DNA of 64,000 nucleotides from Odontocerum albicorne (Eukaryota > Arthropoda > Insecta > Trichoptera > Odontoceridae): contig OX463844.1 in NCBI GenBank assembly GCA_949825065.1, forward strand, positions 24,957,763 through 25,021,762. Reading direction: 5' to 3'. Position 1 is the first letter of the stretch; each line of letters starts with the position of its first letter. This document shows positions 45,961 to 57,945 of the stretch, piece after piece. The position numbers and the translations under genes are program-made. The notes under the pieces were generated by a model, which did not search any database, had not been told where the DNA came from, and was given only the letters and a program-made list of their open reading frames with translations.

Positions 45961-46834
45961 TTTAATTCATGAACTTGTAGCGATTCTGCTTTTGCAGCGC
46001 AAAATTAATATTATAAGGATCGCTATTCAAAACATATTAAATTATATTATGACAAATTACCCGGAAAGATATTGGCGTTATGTTACCCAGGCGATTAGTG
46101 GCTTTGAATAATATTCAATAATTTGAAATTTTAATGAGTAACGTGTGGAAGTGAAATTAAATAATTTCAAAGTGGTTATAGATAGTGGACAATTTGATTC
46201 AATGAAAATTGGGTGTGCAATTATTGTTGAAGTTATCTGTTATTCGTTGTCATGAGGAGTCTAACGCGCGCACAAATAATCCATATTTGTTCCTTTTTTA
46301 GAAACCTGAACTCCAGTACAGTTTCCTGTATATGATTTTTACTAAATCATCCTAGCTTTTCTATATGAATTTATTATCTTTGTTAAACTTATATTATTTT
46401 AGTTTTGAAATGTTTACCTTTCTTATTGTTATATTTAATAAGACAAAAATTCCACTTTTCTAACAAATTAATAATTGAACCAAAAATTGTGCAATCTGTA
46501 ATTTGTATGATTTTGTTAATTTATTTTTGGATAAGCGTTTCTTCATACGTGTAACTCTATGTTCCTTATTTTCATTCCTCAAATTTATAAATATAAAACC
46601 TAAAATTTGTGTAAAGGTTATTGTAAAGCATTACTTATGTTTTATATGTTGCTCTTTTTAACTTCTTGTTAATTAGGCGATTCATATTTACCAGGGGTTT
46701 GAAAACAAACAACGTTACAAAATAAGACGTCTAGACACTCTGAAACGGCATAAACTTGATGACCATCCTGTATTACACATTATTGTAAATTAAGTTGTGT
46801 TTCATTTTCGGTCAATGAAGAAAACATAATACAT
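45961..46834. other. Unannotated A+T-rich stretch
   Basis: Nothing recognised. The open frame that starts in the SINE (45881) is not a gene. Confidence 0.55.
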
Positions 46835-47330
46835 ATAACAGATCACACGCCATTTCCCCGTTGAAGTAGGCAGATAAAGTAGATTGTTACATTTTCCTAT
46901 CACGACTTACCTTCCTTTTTTTTACTCTTCCTTCTGTTTTTATTACTCCTTATCTTTCCTTCTTTCAAAATTACATTAACTTGGTTTAAACATAGTTTTA
47001 AGAGTTGTCCTTTACCACGACTCCCACCCACGTTTCTATGGTAAATTTGTTTAGTCAGTCTTTTATCACCCATCCGTTTAACTTGTCCAAACCACCTCAA
47101 ATTGCTATTCTTCATCTCAATTGAACACATCAGTTTTCAGCTCATACTCATCCTCAAAAATTATGTAACTATATTTCTAATTGTCACGTATTTACACTGT
47201 ATTATTTTCATTTCCACTGCATTTACTCGGTTCCTTTTATTCATTTTCAACATCCATGTTTCAGTCCTATATATCAATGTTAGATTTTCAACAGGCCTGT
47301 TGAAATGAAACCTTATTATTTATTTTAAAC
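46835..47330 (-). mobile_element. RTE-type LINE 3' fragment
   Basis: On the minus strand a first frame carries TETWMLKMNKRNRVNAVEMK (the conserved 'ETW' region after the RT core). A second (47130 to 46900) carries NLRWFGQVKRMGDKRLTKQI, then LNQVNVILKEGKIRSNKNRR. The end reads tctgcctacttcaacgggga followed by aaatggcgtgtgatctg. At least one frameshift separates the two parts. Confidence 0.85.
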
Positions 47331-47335
47331 TGTAT

Positions 47336-47857
47336 TTAATATATTACGTACACATTCACCATCTCGCCTTTTCCTGTTGAGGTAGGCAGGCTCGACACAC
47401 AGCTTTCGCCTTTTCCACATCCATACATATATCTTCGCATACAACTCCGACTTTTTACATTTCCTTCTTTTAAAATATTATACACATGATCCAACCATGC
47501 TTTCCTGGGTCCTCCTCTGCCATATTTTTCATTCATGTTTACAAAGTATATTCGTTTAATTATTATTTCTTCTTTCATTCGTTCCACGTGCCCAAACCGT
47601 CTCAGAGTGCTTTGCTTCATCTTATTCAACACATTAGACTTACGTTCATATTTATCCCTTATCACTTCATTCCTTATTTTGTCACACATTGTCACCCCAT
47701 ATATTCTTCTAAGTGCACACATTTCTACAGCATTTTTTCGGTTCTTCTTAGTTTGTTTTCCGATTTCACATTTCTCTACCATACATAAGAGGAGGCACCA
47801 AAATATCTTAGCAGATATTGATGCTGTTCGGTTCGAGGATATATGTTTAGTGCTCAA
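47336..47857 (-). pseudogene. LINE ORF2 C-terminal frame
   Basis: This 173-codon open frame runs, in order: KNRKNAVEMCALRRIYGVT (the KLLRxIxGVT-like block), KIRNEVIRDKYERKSNVLNK, STLRRFGHVERMKEE (hallmark GHVERM), IIKRIYFVNMNEKYGRGGPR, KAWLDHVYNILKEGNVKSRS, then CMRRYMYGCGKG. These are the C-terminal blocks of RTE-type reverse transcriptases common in insects. The stretch after CGKGES should read like CxDRxxWRSxVSAYP but has degenerated. The upstream RT and endonuclease domains are missing. The initiating ATG shown by the frame is fortuitous. Confidence 0.85.
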
Positions 47858-48050
47858 CTGACTTTTTTCGTATCGCTACATGCCGTTCGACATATCTGTT
47901 TACTCTTCCATCACCTAAGAAAATACTACCCCAATAGCAGAATTTCTCAACTTTCTCTAATTTTTTATTACTTATCCATATATCGCAATTATTTTTTCTT
48001 TCACACTTTTAAATCACCATGACATTGAATTTTGCAACATGCATATTCAG
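47345..48050 (-). mobile_element. RTE-type LINE 3' fragment, well preserved
   Basis: This second element is in the same orientation, directly upstream of the previous one. It ends tgcctacctcaacaggaaa then ggcgagatggtgaatgtg. Its coding part extends to about 48050 on the minus strand, where EKVEKFCYWGSIFLGDGRVN is the conserved block that follows the RT domain. Confidence 0.87.
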
Positions 48051-48499
48051 ATCTTACCATAATAATTTAGTAAAACAACCAAATCAGTGGTTGTCAACCA
48101 TAAACAGTCAATTTAGAGTTTTTCATTCTTTAAATTACTGAGTTGCGCGGTCACCCCATTAATCGTAGTTCATAAACCCGATTCAGCAAACTCAGCAAAT
48201 CTAGATGCCTGCAAATCCAGCTGAGCACAGCATCTGTCACTATAATGTAGCATTATCTTGTGTCACGGTATGAAGTCCTGACACAAGGTAACCTGTGACG
48301 ATGGTTTAACAACTCCAATTATATGCGCTGATCTCCATACACTGCCTGCTTGTTTATTTATTGACAATATTTTCTATTAATAGTACACTGAGATTGTTTG
48401 CCGTTTTTTAAGGAATCGTTAAAACTGATTTTGCAATAAACGTTTTGTAGTATTTTTAAGATCTGTTAATCTTGATACAGAAAAAAAAAATCGTTGTTT
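48051..48499. other. Unannotated stretch
   Basis: 48180-48330 is more balanced in composition, with a near-inverted pair ttgtgtcacggtatgaagtc / cctgacacaaggtaacctg. No known feature was identified. Confidence 0.45.
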
Positions 48500-48548
48500 G
48501 TTTGCTAGGAATTGCCGCTCATCAATAAACTCTCCAGGTTGTACTGTT
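48500..48548 (+). mobile_element. SINE type A, scrap
   Basis: It contains gctaggaattgccgctcatc, then aataaactctccaggttgta and ctgtttt. Confidence 0.7.
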
Positions 48549-48961
48549 TTAAATGGATGTGCTATATAATATTTTATATTGTAAATATAATTTTAACCAT
48601 AAAACGTAATAAAACCATTTTTTTTAATGCATCAGAAAACATTTTTTTAAAGATTTTTCAAGGATTCGTCGTTGTTGAGCCTCGGAGTCGAGGATCCTCT
48701 TGCCTTTCCAACCCTAACAGTTGAATAGCAAAGCAGTGCCATAGAGTTTTTTTAAGTGAGTGAGTCGTTGTATTTCAGCAAACTCATCGACCACACCGCT
48801 GTACTGGATCCCAAGGTACACCGAAGTGAGTCGATCGTAGCACACCACCATGTTTTTTTTAAGAATAGATATGGCCGAAGTTACAGGTATCCTAATACCC
48901 TCAAATACTGGGTGAAAACTAATCTTGTAGGTATCCTTATACCCTCAAGTACTAGGATTAA
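48549..48961. other. Unannotated stretch with a ~45-bp duplication
   Basis: acaggtatcctaataccctc (48882) recurs as gtaggtatccttataccctc (about 48929), each followed by aagtact-like sequence. Upstream, 48770-48850 is of mixed composition and unidentified. Confidence 0.5.
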
Positions 48962-49075
48962 ATGACGCCATGTCCCTTCCGGGATAGACACAAAACAAAT
49001 ATTTCTATTACTTTTATATCCAATTACACAGCGTTCATCTCTTCCACATTTATATATTCACCCTTCCCATTCAGG
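48962..49075 (-). mobile_element. RTE-type LINE 3' scrap
   Basis: On the minus strand: tgtctatcccggaagggaca then tggcgtcat, preceded by atgtggaagagatgaacg, in the order seen in longer copies. Confidence 0.6.
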
Positions 49076-49267
49076 CGACCTCCATGACCTTGTTGGTAAA
49101 ATGTATGTCTCGTATGATGTGCCCGAGGGTTGCAGGTTTGATTTCCGTTGGAACCCAGAGGTTTTCTCAATAAAGGATTCCAGTCTGGTTTTAACTTAAG
49201 GCTTTTTAAACATCTTTGTTGTTGGTTGTACTGTATACAACGAAACTGTAAAATAATACAATACTAT
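49075..49267 (+). mobile_element. tRNA-derived SINE, type A
   Basis: It contains gcgacctccatgaccttgtt, gagggttgcaggtttgattt, ccgttggaacccag, attccagtctggttttaact, ttgtactgtatacaacgaaa, and an aataatacaatact end. The segment with caataaaccgcc has been lost. Confidence 0.87.
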
Positions 49268-50633
49268 GCATCTTGTCGTGCACATTTTCTATTTTTTATA
49301 CTTCTCACTTTATATCCTTTTAAAATCTTGTCCACTTCATCCTTTTAAAATCCTTCCACCTCTTCCATTCACATCTTGTATTTCTGACTTGTTAAGTCAT
49401 TCATTCTCTTCACATGTTCATACTCTCTTAAAATTCATTTCTTCATCTTCTAAAATTCATTTCTTTAAAACATTGATATTATTATCCATGTTTCATTTCG
49501 ACTTCTTTCATACATACGTTGCACATTTTTTTTCTTATTGCACGCATCTGCACATCATTAATCTTACTTCTATCTTATTTTCACCAAGTTCAAGCTAAAC
49601 TTCCATACTTCAAGGTAGGCATAAAAAAACTAATTTTGACATTCTCGTATGTTAGCGCGGTTGTTCAGTTGAATAATGCGTCTAAATTATTCAAAAACGT
49701 TTTGAGGAGATCGCACAATGTAGGAATTTTTCTATTTTGTTTTTCCCATTTGGTATTAATGTTTTTTTTATATTTCGTATTTTTTTTCGCAAACGCGTCG
49801 ACGCTGTTATCACGCAATTTACATACCTCCGTTTGATTTATTCACTTTTCACCCTGCGAAATTCGCGGAAGTCATCCCTGATTTTGTCGTTTCAGCTGAT
49901 TTATTTTACATCGCTTATTTTATATAACATGATTGAAACAAATATATTTTTGTATGATTCGAAACATTACGTTTCCGACGTATTAACAAACATATGAACT
50001 TGAAATTCAATAACGAATTGAAAAAACTTAAGTTCTATGTATTGCATGTAACCATGTTTTGTTTTGATTCTGTCAAAGTTTTGAAATTATATTTTTTGTT
50101 TAATTTCTCGTTGTGCTATACGACACCGAAACAGTTCAAATAGGGGACTCTTTTTTTGGTTAAAATGCTTTCTGATGCCCAGTCAAAAAAATATTATATC
50201 ATTATTTAATTGTACATTTAGACCTTAATACGCTTGAAAGACCCAAACTTTATTTTATCTGTTCGGAGATGATTGAGAAAACTTATCGCCGTTTTGTATT
50301 GGCTTAACTACGATAAACTAGCTTTGTATTTTTGCACAAATAGGATTGAGGTATGCTTATTGTATATGTGGGATGTTTCCATTATATTTTTCGGATCTGT
50401 GTCTAAGGGATATTGCTTCGGAGAGGAGCAGACCTTTGGGGTCGATCTCATTATCATCGAATAAATTTACTGTTCTCAATGACTCAATAGAACGGGGTAT
50501 TATGACGTGGTTTTTATCGTTGCTTATCCCATAGTGTACAATGTTCAGCCTTTAAGTGTTAGAGATAAGGGAGGCATACGCAGCTTAAAATATACTTGAA
50601 AAAACCTTTTTTATGAGGTCGTATCAAAATGTA
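49268..50633. other. Unannotated stretch
   Basis: 49270-49600 is T/C-rich on the plus strand and may be an eroded minus-strand LINE, but no protein block survives. From 49600 onward nothing was recognised. Confidence 0.45.
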
Positions 50634-51646
50634 TGTTTAATATGAAAACTACATACTTATACTCCACTTCTCCTAAAGCCAAATGTGTTACTATCACACA
50701 TCGGAAATATGAGCACTACATACTTACACTACACTTCTTCTAAAGCCGAATGTGTTAGTATCACACATCGGAAATATGAACACTACATACTTACACTACA
50801 CTTCTCCTAAAGCCGAATGTGTTAGTATCACACATCGGAAATATGAACACTACATACTTACACTACACTTCTCCTAAAGCCGAATGTGTTAGTATCACAC
50901 ATCGGAAATATGAACACTACATACTTACACTACACTTCTCCTAAAGCCGAATGTGTTAGTATCACACATCGGAAATATGAACACTACATACTTACACTAC
51001 ACTTCTCCTAAAGCCGAATGTGTTAGTATCACACATCGGAAATATGAACACTACATACTTACACTACACTTCTCCTAAAGCCGAGTGTGTTAGTATCACA
51101 CATCGGAAATATGAACACTACATACTTACACTACACTTCTCCTAAAGCCGAATGTGTTAGTATCACACATCGGAAATATGAACACTACATACTTACACCA
51201 CACTTCTCCTAAAGCCGAACGTGTTAGTATCACACATCGGAAATATGAACACTACATACTTACACTACACTTCTCCTAAAGCCGAACGTGTTAGTATCAC
51301 ACATCGGAAATATGAACACTACATATTTACACTACACTTCTCCTAAAGCCGAGTGTGTTAGTATCACACATCGGAAATATGAACACTACATATTTACACT
51401 ACACTTCTCCTAAAGCCGAGTGTGTTAGTATCACACATCGGAAATATGAACACTACATACTTACACTACACTTCTCCTAAAGCCGAACGTGTTAGTATCA
51501 CACATCGGAAATATGAACACTACATACTTACACTACACTTCTCCTAAAGCCGAACGTGTTAGTATCACACATCGGAAATATGAACACTACATACTTACAC
51601 CACACTTCTCCTAAAGCCGAACGTGTTACTATCACACGTCGGAAAA
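50634..51646. repeat. 67-bp satellite array, 15 units
   Basis: The anchor tcggaaata occurs at 50701, 50768 and every 67 bases to 51639. The unit contains tcggaaatatgaacactaca, tacttacactacacttctcc, taaagccgaatgtgttagta and tcacaca. Variants (gaatg, gaacg, gagtg; tacac/tatttac) are grouped in the right half. The first and last units both read gttactatc where inner units read gttagtatc. Confidence 0.98.
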
Positions 51647-52159
51647 TCTATAAAAGTTTCTTTGTAGTCCGTCTTCCTTAGGTACGTTTTCTGTAGAGTT
51701 CTTACGAAATATGTTTTTCTTAACATATACGATATAGGTGCGAGGAACTACCCAATCTAATGGCCGCAACTGCTACCTTCTCTCAGTTATGCCAGTGCTG
51801 CAATCTAGCGGAGGAACTGTGAAATATTTTCTAAAAATTTGCCTTAAGTATAAGTAACAGAGATCTTTAGTGTAAAAGTGTTATCCCCCTAAAGACTTGG
51901 TTATATTTTGTCATCAATCATCCGGCGAGACAGTGAGAATAATTAATTTCATAAAGACACGGAAGATTGAAATTTGAGAATATATTAAAAATTATCTAAC
52001 CATTTGCGAACGAAGCTATTATACTAGCACTTAGGACGATCGGACTATAAACAAAAATAACCCAACCAATAATTTGAGATAATTGAGGAAACATCATCTC
52101 AGTTTGTGATTAATTGTATAGAACACATTTCATCACGGATTCAGCCCTGATATACATAT
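51647..52159. other. Unannotated stretch
   Basis: 51700-51830 is of mixed composition (aatctaatggccgcaactg, cagtgctgcaatctagcgg). No identity was found. Confidence 0.45.
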
Positions 52160-52508
52160 TTTTTTTATTCATTCGTAGGGTACTTTTCATCAAATTCGAA
52201 TTAGTGATTCAGACGTTGAAGAGCGAGGCCGGAATACTAAATTGTATTCAGCTCCTTTAATCGAGTTTTACGGTTATGAAACACTAAAGTAAAGACGGCA
52301 ATCTCGGCTCGTGTCCAGAAGTGTTTTCAATACTCCCCCGCACGTGAAGAGGCAACATCACTCGTACACGTCTAGCTCTTGTACGAATTGTTACCAGACG
52401 AACTGTTATACCAGACTGGGTCCTCATTTTTGGGATACCATTGGAAATCGAATCCTATTCCCCCGGGTGGAAATAAGCGTCTTATACACAAGACCACCGA
52501 GGTCGTCA
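52160..52508 (-). mobile_element. tRNA-derived SINE, type B, full-length
   Basis: On the minus strand: gacctcggtggtcttgtgta, aggattcgatttccaatgg, cccagtctggtataacagtt, gttgcctcttcacgtgcggg, gaacacttctggac-like block, cgtctgaatcactaattcga, and an A-rich gaatgaataaaa end. It matches the copy at 33703 over its whole length. Confidence 0.85.
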
Positions 52509-53554
52509 TGCACATTTATCAAGCTTGATAGCTTTGATCTATGATTTTTTAACATGTCAAGTTAACTAAAAGGTAATTTATTGAATAAGATCCTTTATTT
52601 CACATATGTGTCCAATTTTATAAGAATCTTTATTTATTATTCTTATTTGATAAGAATAAATTGAGTTACTAAAAAATACTGTGAGCTTATTGACTGTATT
52701 TAAATAAAGGCTGATAAAAAAAATCCCCACGATTTTTATCTGTTCTTGAAGAATGGTCGTGAACTCCTATTTATTTTGAAGGAATATCTCTATTTTTTAA
52801 ATCTTAAATCTAGTATATTTTAAAATGCATCTATTTTTAAATATCAAAAGACTATCAGTCTTTGTAATACTTTTAAGAGACTCTTCAAGTTTACTTCGAG
52901 GCGTCCTTGTAGTGACTTCAGTTTAATATTGTTTTTGTTTATTTCTTTAAGGAAATATTTTTTCAACCATCACAACATGAAATTCGAAACATACTCGTAG
53001 TTTTTTCCAAGTATTATTAGGTGTGAACGAAAGTCAATGTTATGCTGCGACCTATTTTAGTTCTTATTTTAAATAGTGTGGTTCCGTTTTCTGAAGAATT
53101 TCTTTCAGATGAAAAATGCTGACTATTCTAAACTAATACTGAAATCTTGAGGGTATTTTTTAAAATTATTTAAACATAGTCGATATTTCGAAGGCGTTGT
53201 AACCTTAATCTAAAAGCGATATTAAGGAAACCTTACATAATATTGTGAGCGTACATAATACGCTCATTTACATACCCACACTCTCGACCGTAACGTTAAC
53301 ATGATACACACTATAGGCGACGCAAATTTTGGTGAGCGCAATTAGGCGTGTATTTCTAATACCACTAACTCTCTGACGACCTTACAGATCTAAAATAAAT
53401 TTCATCGTCATCTTCCAGGTAGGTTTATTCTGTACAGCTTTCCTCCAGTCAACGACCCTTACACTTACATTATCTCGTTAGATACCATTCATCCATCTTA
53501 GACAAGGGCGTCGCAAGGGTTTTTTATCGGTTGATATAACATATATTATAGTCT
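52509..53554. other. Unannotated stretch
   Basis: 53380-53530 is of more balanced composition (cctccagtcaacgacccttac; tagacaagggcgtcgcaagg) and is probably an eroded LINE part. The rest is A/T-rich. Confidence 0.45.
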
Positions 53555-53790
53555 GTTTTGAATTATACAACTGCGAATCCTCAGGCACTTCGGCCATATT
53601 ATTCGACGAGAAGATATGTTGGAGAGATTCGTGATTTAAAGGAAAATATAAGTGTCTCGATAATGAAGTAGATCATCAATTCCATGGACAGACATGGTAA
53701 GGAATTCAACCAACAGCTCAATAAAAATTTGTAACAGAAATGCTATTGACCGCGAGAAATGGAGGCGTATCATTATTTCTGCAGTGGGCT
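53555..53790 (+). mobile_element. LINE C-terminal fragment, plus strand
   Basis: One frame reads QLRILRHFGHIIRREDMLER, the GH-V/I-x-R block. About 140 bp later comes DREKWRRIII, matching the RxRWRxIV end of several LINE proteins. Stops lie between the two parts. Confidence 0.75.
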
Positions 53791-53854
53791 CAATTCACTC
53801 AAGATCAAGTCCAATCATCACGATTGCTCTGCAAAGAGCAATGGGGATCATTGA

Positions 53855-54130
53855 ACTGTCTTCATAGCTATTCCACTACTTGGCCTAGCAACACGGCCTA
53901 CCCGCGCGAGTCTTTTCGCTTTTAGCACTCCAGGTTTTGTTATACCCTTGTAAATATGATATGATATATTCAGTACTCATGCCGATAGGCCAACTTCTAT
54001 TCTCCACCAGTTTCATTTTTCTCGTAGGATTTTGTTTCCGAACACTTAAATAGCGTTGGTCTGCTTTTTGGTTGCGGTCCATGTTTCATACCCATACAAT
54101 AAATAGGTTTAACCGAGGTGTCGTGTGTTC
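53855..54130 (-). mobile_element. LINE C-terminal fragment, minus strand
   Basis: Reading down from 54130, conserved blocks appear in alternating frames: YLLYGYETWTATKKQT (the YGxETWT block), then RMNTELYHIYK-like and ITKPGVLKAKRLARVGRVA, the ELY..YK..VVK..RLRWAGHV pattern. Several frameshifts are present. It faces the plus-strand LINE fragment at 53555 and is from another lineage. Confidence 0.72.
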
Positions 54131-55825
54131 AGAGCTTCGACACTCTTGATAAATTCTTGAAGCGTAGCAATTATTGAAGTGCTAAGAAGATTTAAGATGA
54201 ATTTGGGTCTCTATTGAATACGATATTTGCGTTGGTCAAATAAATAGGTCCGATTAAAAATTTGCCTTATTGTTATCAATTTGTTTAGTACGTATAATCG
54301 AAGTCGATGCAGTATATTTAACGTTTATAAACAATTCGTCTGCTGATGAGGATCACATAGGATCGAGACTTTTGAGATGTGCATCATCTGCTGACGTATC
54401 CTCAAGATCCTCTGCATAAAATTGTGAAAGTTCGCGCGTTGTACTCTTAAGGAGCACAGGATTCATTATTGCACAACTAATCATGCAATGAAAAATAAAT
54501 GGCAAATAAGGCAGATAAGACGTGCTCGTATCTTTTGACTTAAGAACTTGTGGGAGTGGTTTGGCTGCAGTTCTACTGAGTTGTTCTGATTACAGGGAAC
54601 AGTATAAGAATCAGCGTGATAGTGGCCGATCTCCGATAGGAGACATCACCTCAAGAAGTATAGATATATTGTAATAAAATAGTTTGAACTCTTTGTGAAG
54701 TTTGATATTGCGCATTTTCGTGTATTTACCTGTTATAATGAAATATAAGGCAAATCATTTACTTATTACAACATTTTTTTATAATTTTATAGAAATTGCC
54801 TTTTTACATTTGATTTACAAATTGCGTCACCTTGCAGGTTTTTTGTCCTCTCCTATAATTTGTCCTCTCCTATAATTTGAAAACTATGTTTATTTCGTCG
54901 GTTATCAAAAATTAAAATGAGTTTTACTAAATAATTGTGTGTCGGAAAATATTTTCATGGTCGATATTAAGTGGATTCTGCGAATTGATAGCGAAAATGG
55001 GTTTTTATTTGTATAAATTGTAATGGCCACAATACTAAACATACATAAATAGGATAATATGTATTTGATGAATACAGAACTTTTTCATTCTTGGCATGTA
55101 ATATAGGTTTTTGAATACAGTTTCAGATACTATGCCACTTGAATTTATTTAGTGTCATTTATGAGCTGTCATTTTATAATTTCGATATCACTTGAAATGA
55201 TATTTAATTACTTAACAGCGCTATGCAAGTCATATATTTGTTTTTTTTTGTGTATTTATATATTCATTAATTACGTCATGTACATTGCAACTAAATATAA
55301 ATGATACTGTGTGGACGAGTTTCAATGCAAGAAATACCTTTCAAAATATATGATTTATGAAAAAATAGAGAAATAATAATTACATGATGAGTAATGATAG
55401 CAAATAAAAACGAGTTTCGCTAATATTAAAATAAACTAATTAAAGAAATATTATTATGCTTTCCTTTAAAGTGGTGTTATTATATCTTCAAAGATTTAAA
55501 AAAATGTCAATTTATAACTATATAGCCATCGAGTTGTAAAAATTAATGATATCTGAAAATTTATTGAGAAAAGCCACCCCCACCAACTACTGAGAATTCT
55601 CTTAATAATTCTGTTTGAAAATTAGGTTCTGCAAATAATCTCAACTGCCAATTACATAAGCAATTGAAACGAAAATTTAGCAAAAGTTTGTTGAATCCGC
55701 TATTTTACGACTGAGAACAAATCAAAGAAGAATAATGAATTATTTCAATAGTTAAAAGTTTGCAGTTTGTAAAACTTTTTTATTTCTTCTTGTCTGTAAT
55801 TGAATGTTCTCACTTATTTATTGAA
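54131..55825. other. Unannotated stretch
   Basis: 54330-54660 is of mixed composition with no open frame of note. 54840-54870 has tcctctcctataatttg duplicated. The rest is A/T-rich. Confidence 0.5.
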
Positions 55826-55941
55826 TACAATAGAAAGTATGAATACCTGGCAGGATGCGATTATACGAAGAGCGCTCCTCGCTTGGCCTGGTCCATAAAG
55901 TGCCCAATTGACAGATTACTCGAGCGAGACGGATGGGATGC
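55826..55941 (+). repeat. Interspersed repeat R4, copy 1
   Basis: It contains caatagaaagt, caggatgcgat, a CpG-rich middle (gaagagcgctcctcgcttgg), then attgacagattactcgagc. The partner in inverse orientation is at 56765-56876. Confidence 0.7.
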
Positions 55942-56764
55942 TGCTGTAGCTGCCAATTAGTAACACTGACGTCAGGTGGTCTGTCTGACTCTTACGAGAG
56001 CAGCGATTATCCCACATTACACACTAATTATCTATCGCTCCTGTCATGGGTGAGGTAGATGCAATTAAATAATCTGCATCAAATGCATAAATTATAGCAG
56101 GTCTTTACATTTTATTATGATTTATTAGGTACAGCTTTTCAGCTTTTTTTCCACGGTCCGAAATTTCTATTTTTTATGCAAACAATATTGACCTCACTCC
56201 CTTGTTCAAATTTGTGAAGGGTATTTGAAAGACTTGTATGATGTACTAAAAATGTAGTTTGTTTTCTAATGAACCTACATGCAAAATGTATGCAGTTTTT
56301 ATGCTTCTATATTTTAAAGATACACGTTTGATAAATCAGACTCTATAAAAGAAGAAAAAAAATTATACGAGTAGTATAGAATGTACAAGAAATTTTGAGA
56401 CTTATAAAAACATGACACGATCAAAATCATTAAATTCTAAAAGGAGGAAGAGTGAAAAGCTTTTTTAATAGAAGAGTATACATGACGAGGTATATGGACG
56501 TGGCAGAAGCGAAATGTATGTGCCAGGATTGAATGAAGCGACGATCTGGTCTCTCTTCCTATCTCAATAGGGATATAGTGTGATGGTTATAAAAGAAGAT
56601 TCTTTTTTGTATTAATATCTTAGAAAAAAAATAAGAATTGCAATTGAATGAAGGTTAAAAAAGCATAAAAAGGATTGGGAATAATGTCTGTGGTTGTAGT
56701 TTATTATAATAAAATGATTATTATGGACTGTTATAAGTAAATAACTGTCAAACATCAACCAAAT
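55942..56764. other. Unannotated stretch
   Basis: 55942-56060 continues with mixed composition. 56430-56580 (tgacgaggtatatggacgtgg; gaatgaagcgacgatctggt; ctcaatagggatatagtgtga) may be a LINE scrap but lacks a diagnostic block. Confidence 0.4.
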
Positions 56765-56876
56765 GCGTTTCGGCCGAGCAATCTGTCAATATGTCACTCG
56801 AGCGTCCTCACGACGCGAGTAGATCATTTAGTGTGATCGCATCCTGTCTAACACTTTCTATTGTAATGCGGTATCT
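56765..56876 (-). repeat. Interspersed repeat R4, copy 2
   Basis: On the minus strand: caatagaaagtgttagaca, ggatgcgatcacactaaatg, tcgtgaggacgctcgagtg, attgacagattgctcggcc. Confidence 0.7.
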
Positions 56877-57332
56877 ATGAAGCTGTCACTAATGGTAGCA
56901 CTCCTCACTTGTCAGTGTTTGACATACCTGTCTGTTCACCTTCTTAATTTGATGGCATCCCATTGGGCCATGCCAATTTTATAATTCGTTTGAAATAAAA
57001 ATAAAAAACGATAACTCGTATTAAATCTAGATGTTTAGTTTAACTAATTGATTTGATGTTAAAAAATATATTCTTAAATTATTCGTAGTGTAAAGTAAAA
57101 AAAGTAAAAAGTGAGGAAATAGATAATTTTATAAGATTGGTCTTATACATACGATTCCTTGCCTTGGCTTCTCAAAACAAATATTCAGGAATAATAGAAC
57201 AATCGAGATCCTATGATGTCAATATCACTTGACACTGGCATATACTCCTTCATATCAACCTCCTTAGATTTTTTTCTTCTTTAATATTTCTAAGTACTAT
57301 ATAGTTGCATATGATTAATATAATTTCAAGGG
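56877..57332. other. Unannotated stretch
   Basis: No recognisable feature. 56877-56950 may belong to repeat R4. Confidence 0.5.
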
Positions 57333-57945
57333 ATGGTCCTGGAACAGTGTGAAAACAAAAGCGATATATCAGTGATCAATGAAAGATTAGAGCAAGTTAT
57401 GAAATTCTGCTATTTAATTAGTATTGTCTTAGAAGGTGGAAGAGGAACGAGGGAATTTGAATGGTGTATAGCGTTAAGAGAGAAAGTTTATAGGACACTA
57501 AAATCTACATATTTAAACCGATCAGTATCAAAATATGCTAAGATGTATATATGGAAGAGAAAAGCGGACGTAGAAAATACTGAAAGGAACCAAATAATGC
57601 TTTAGAAATGAGAGCACAGAGAATACACGGGGTAAAAATATATGACGGAATACTGAACATAAGACTGGTGCTGAACATAAGACTAGTGGGATAAAAAATA
57701 TGTTTTGATCGTGTAGAATGAATGAAGAACTATTAGCAAAACCAGTGCAAATTTGAGTGGAATGCGTGAAAGAGGATGACTAAGGAAAATATACTTGAAC
57801 CAAATCGATGATATTTTGAAAGAAGTGAATGTAAAACGTGATAGAATTTGTAGGAGCTGTATGGATGTTGAGGATGCGAAAGATGTGTGTTGCGGTAGAA
57901 AAGTCTGGCGCTCTGTCCTCGGCGTGATGGTATTTTGGAAGGTAA
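57333..57945 (+). mobile_element. RTE-type LINE 3' fragment, longest copy
   Basis: It starts with the block that follows the RT domain: EQVMKFCYLISIVLEGGRGT, EFEWCIALREKVYRTLKSTY, KYAKMYIWKRKA. It proceeds through broken frames to SCMDVEDAKDVCCGRKVWRS, which is the CMDVxEAKxVCxDRxxWxS end block. It then passes straight into gcgtgatggtat, so the tctgcctac part has been lost by a small deletion. Confidence 0.87.

Noticed and set aside
49266..49598. 110-codon plus-strand frame rich in Ser, Leu and Phe
   Set aside because: T/C-rich low-complexity sequence, probably antisense of an eroded LINE.
50634..51646. Regular repeats resembling a CRISPR array
   Set aside because: Units are continuous with no unique spacers, and the sequence is clearly eukaryotic; it is a satellite.
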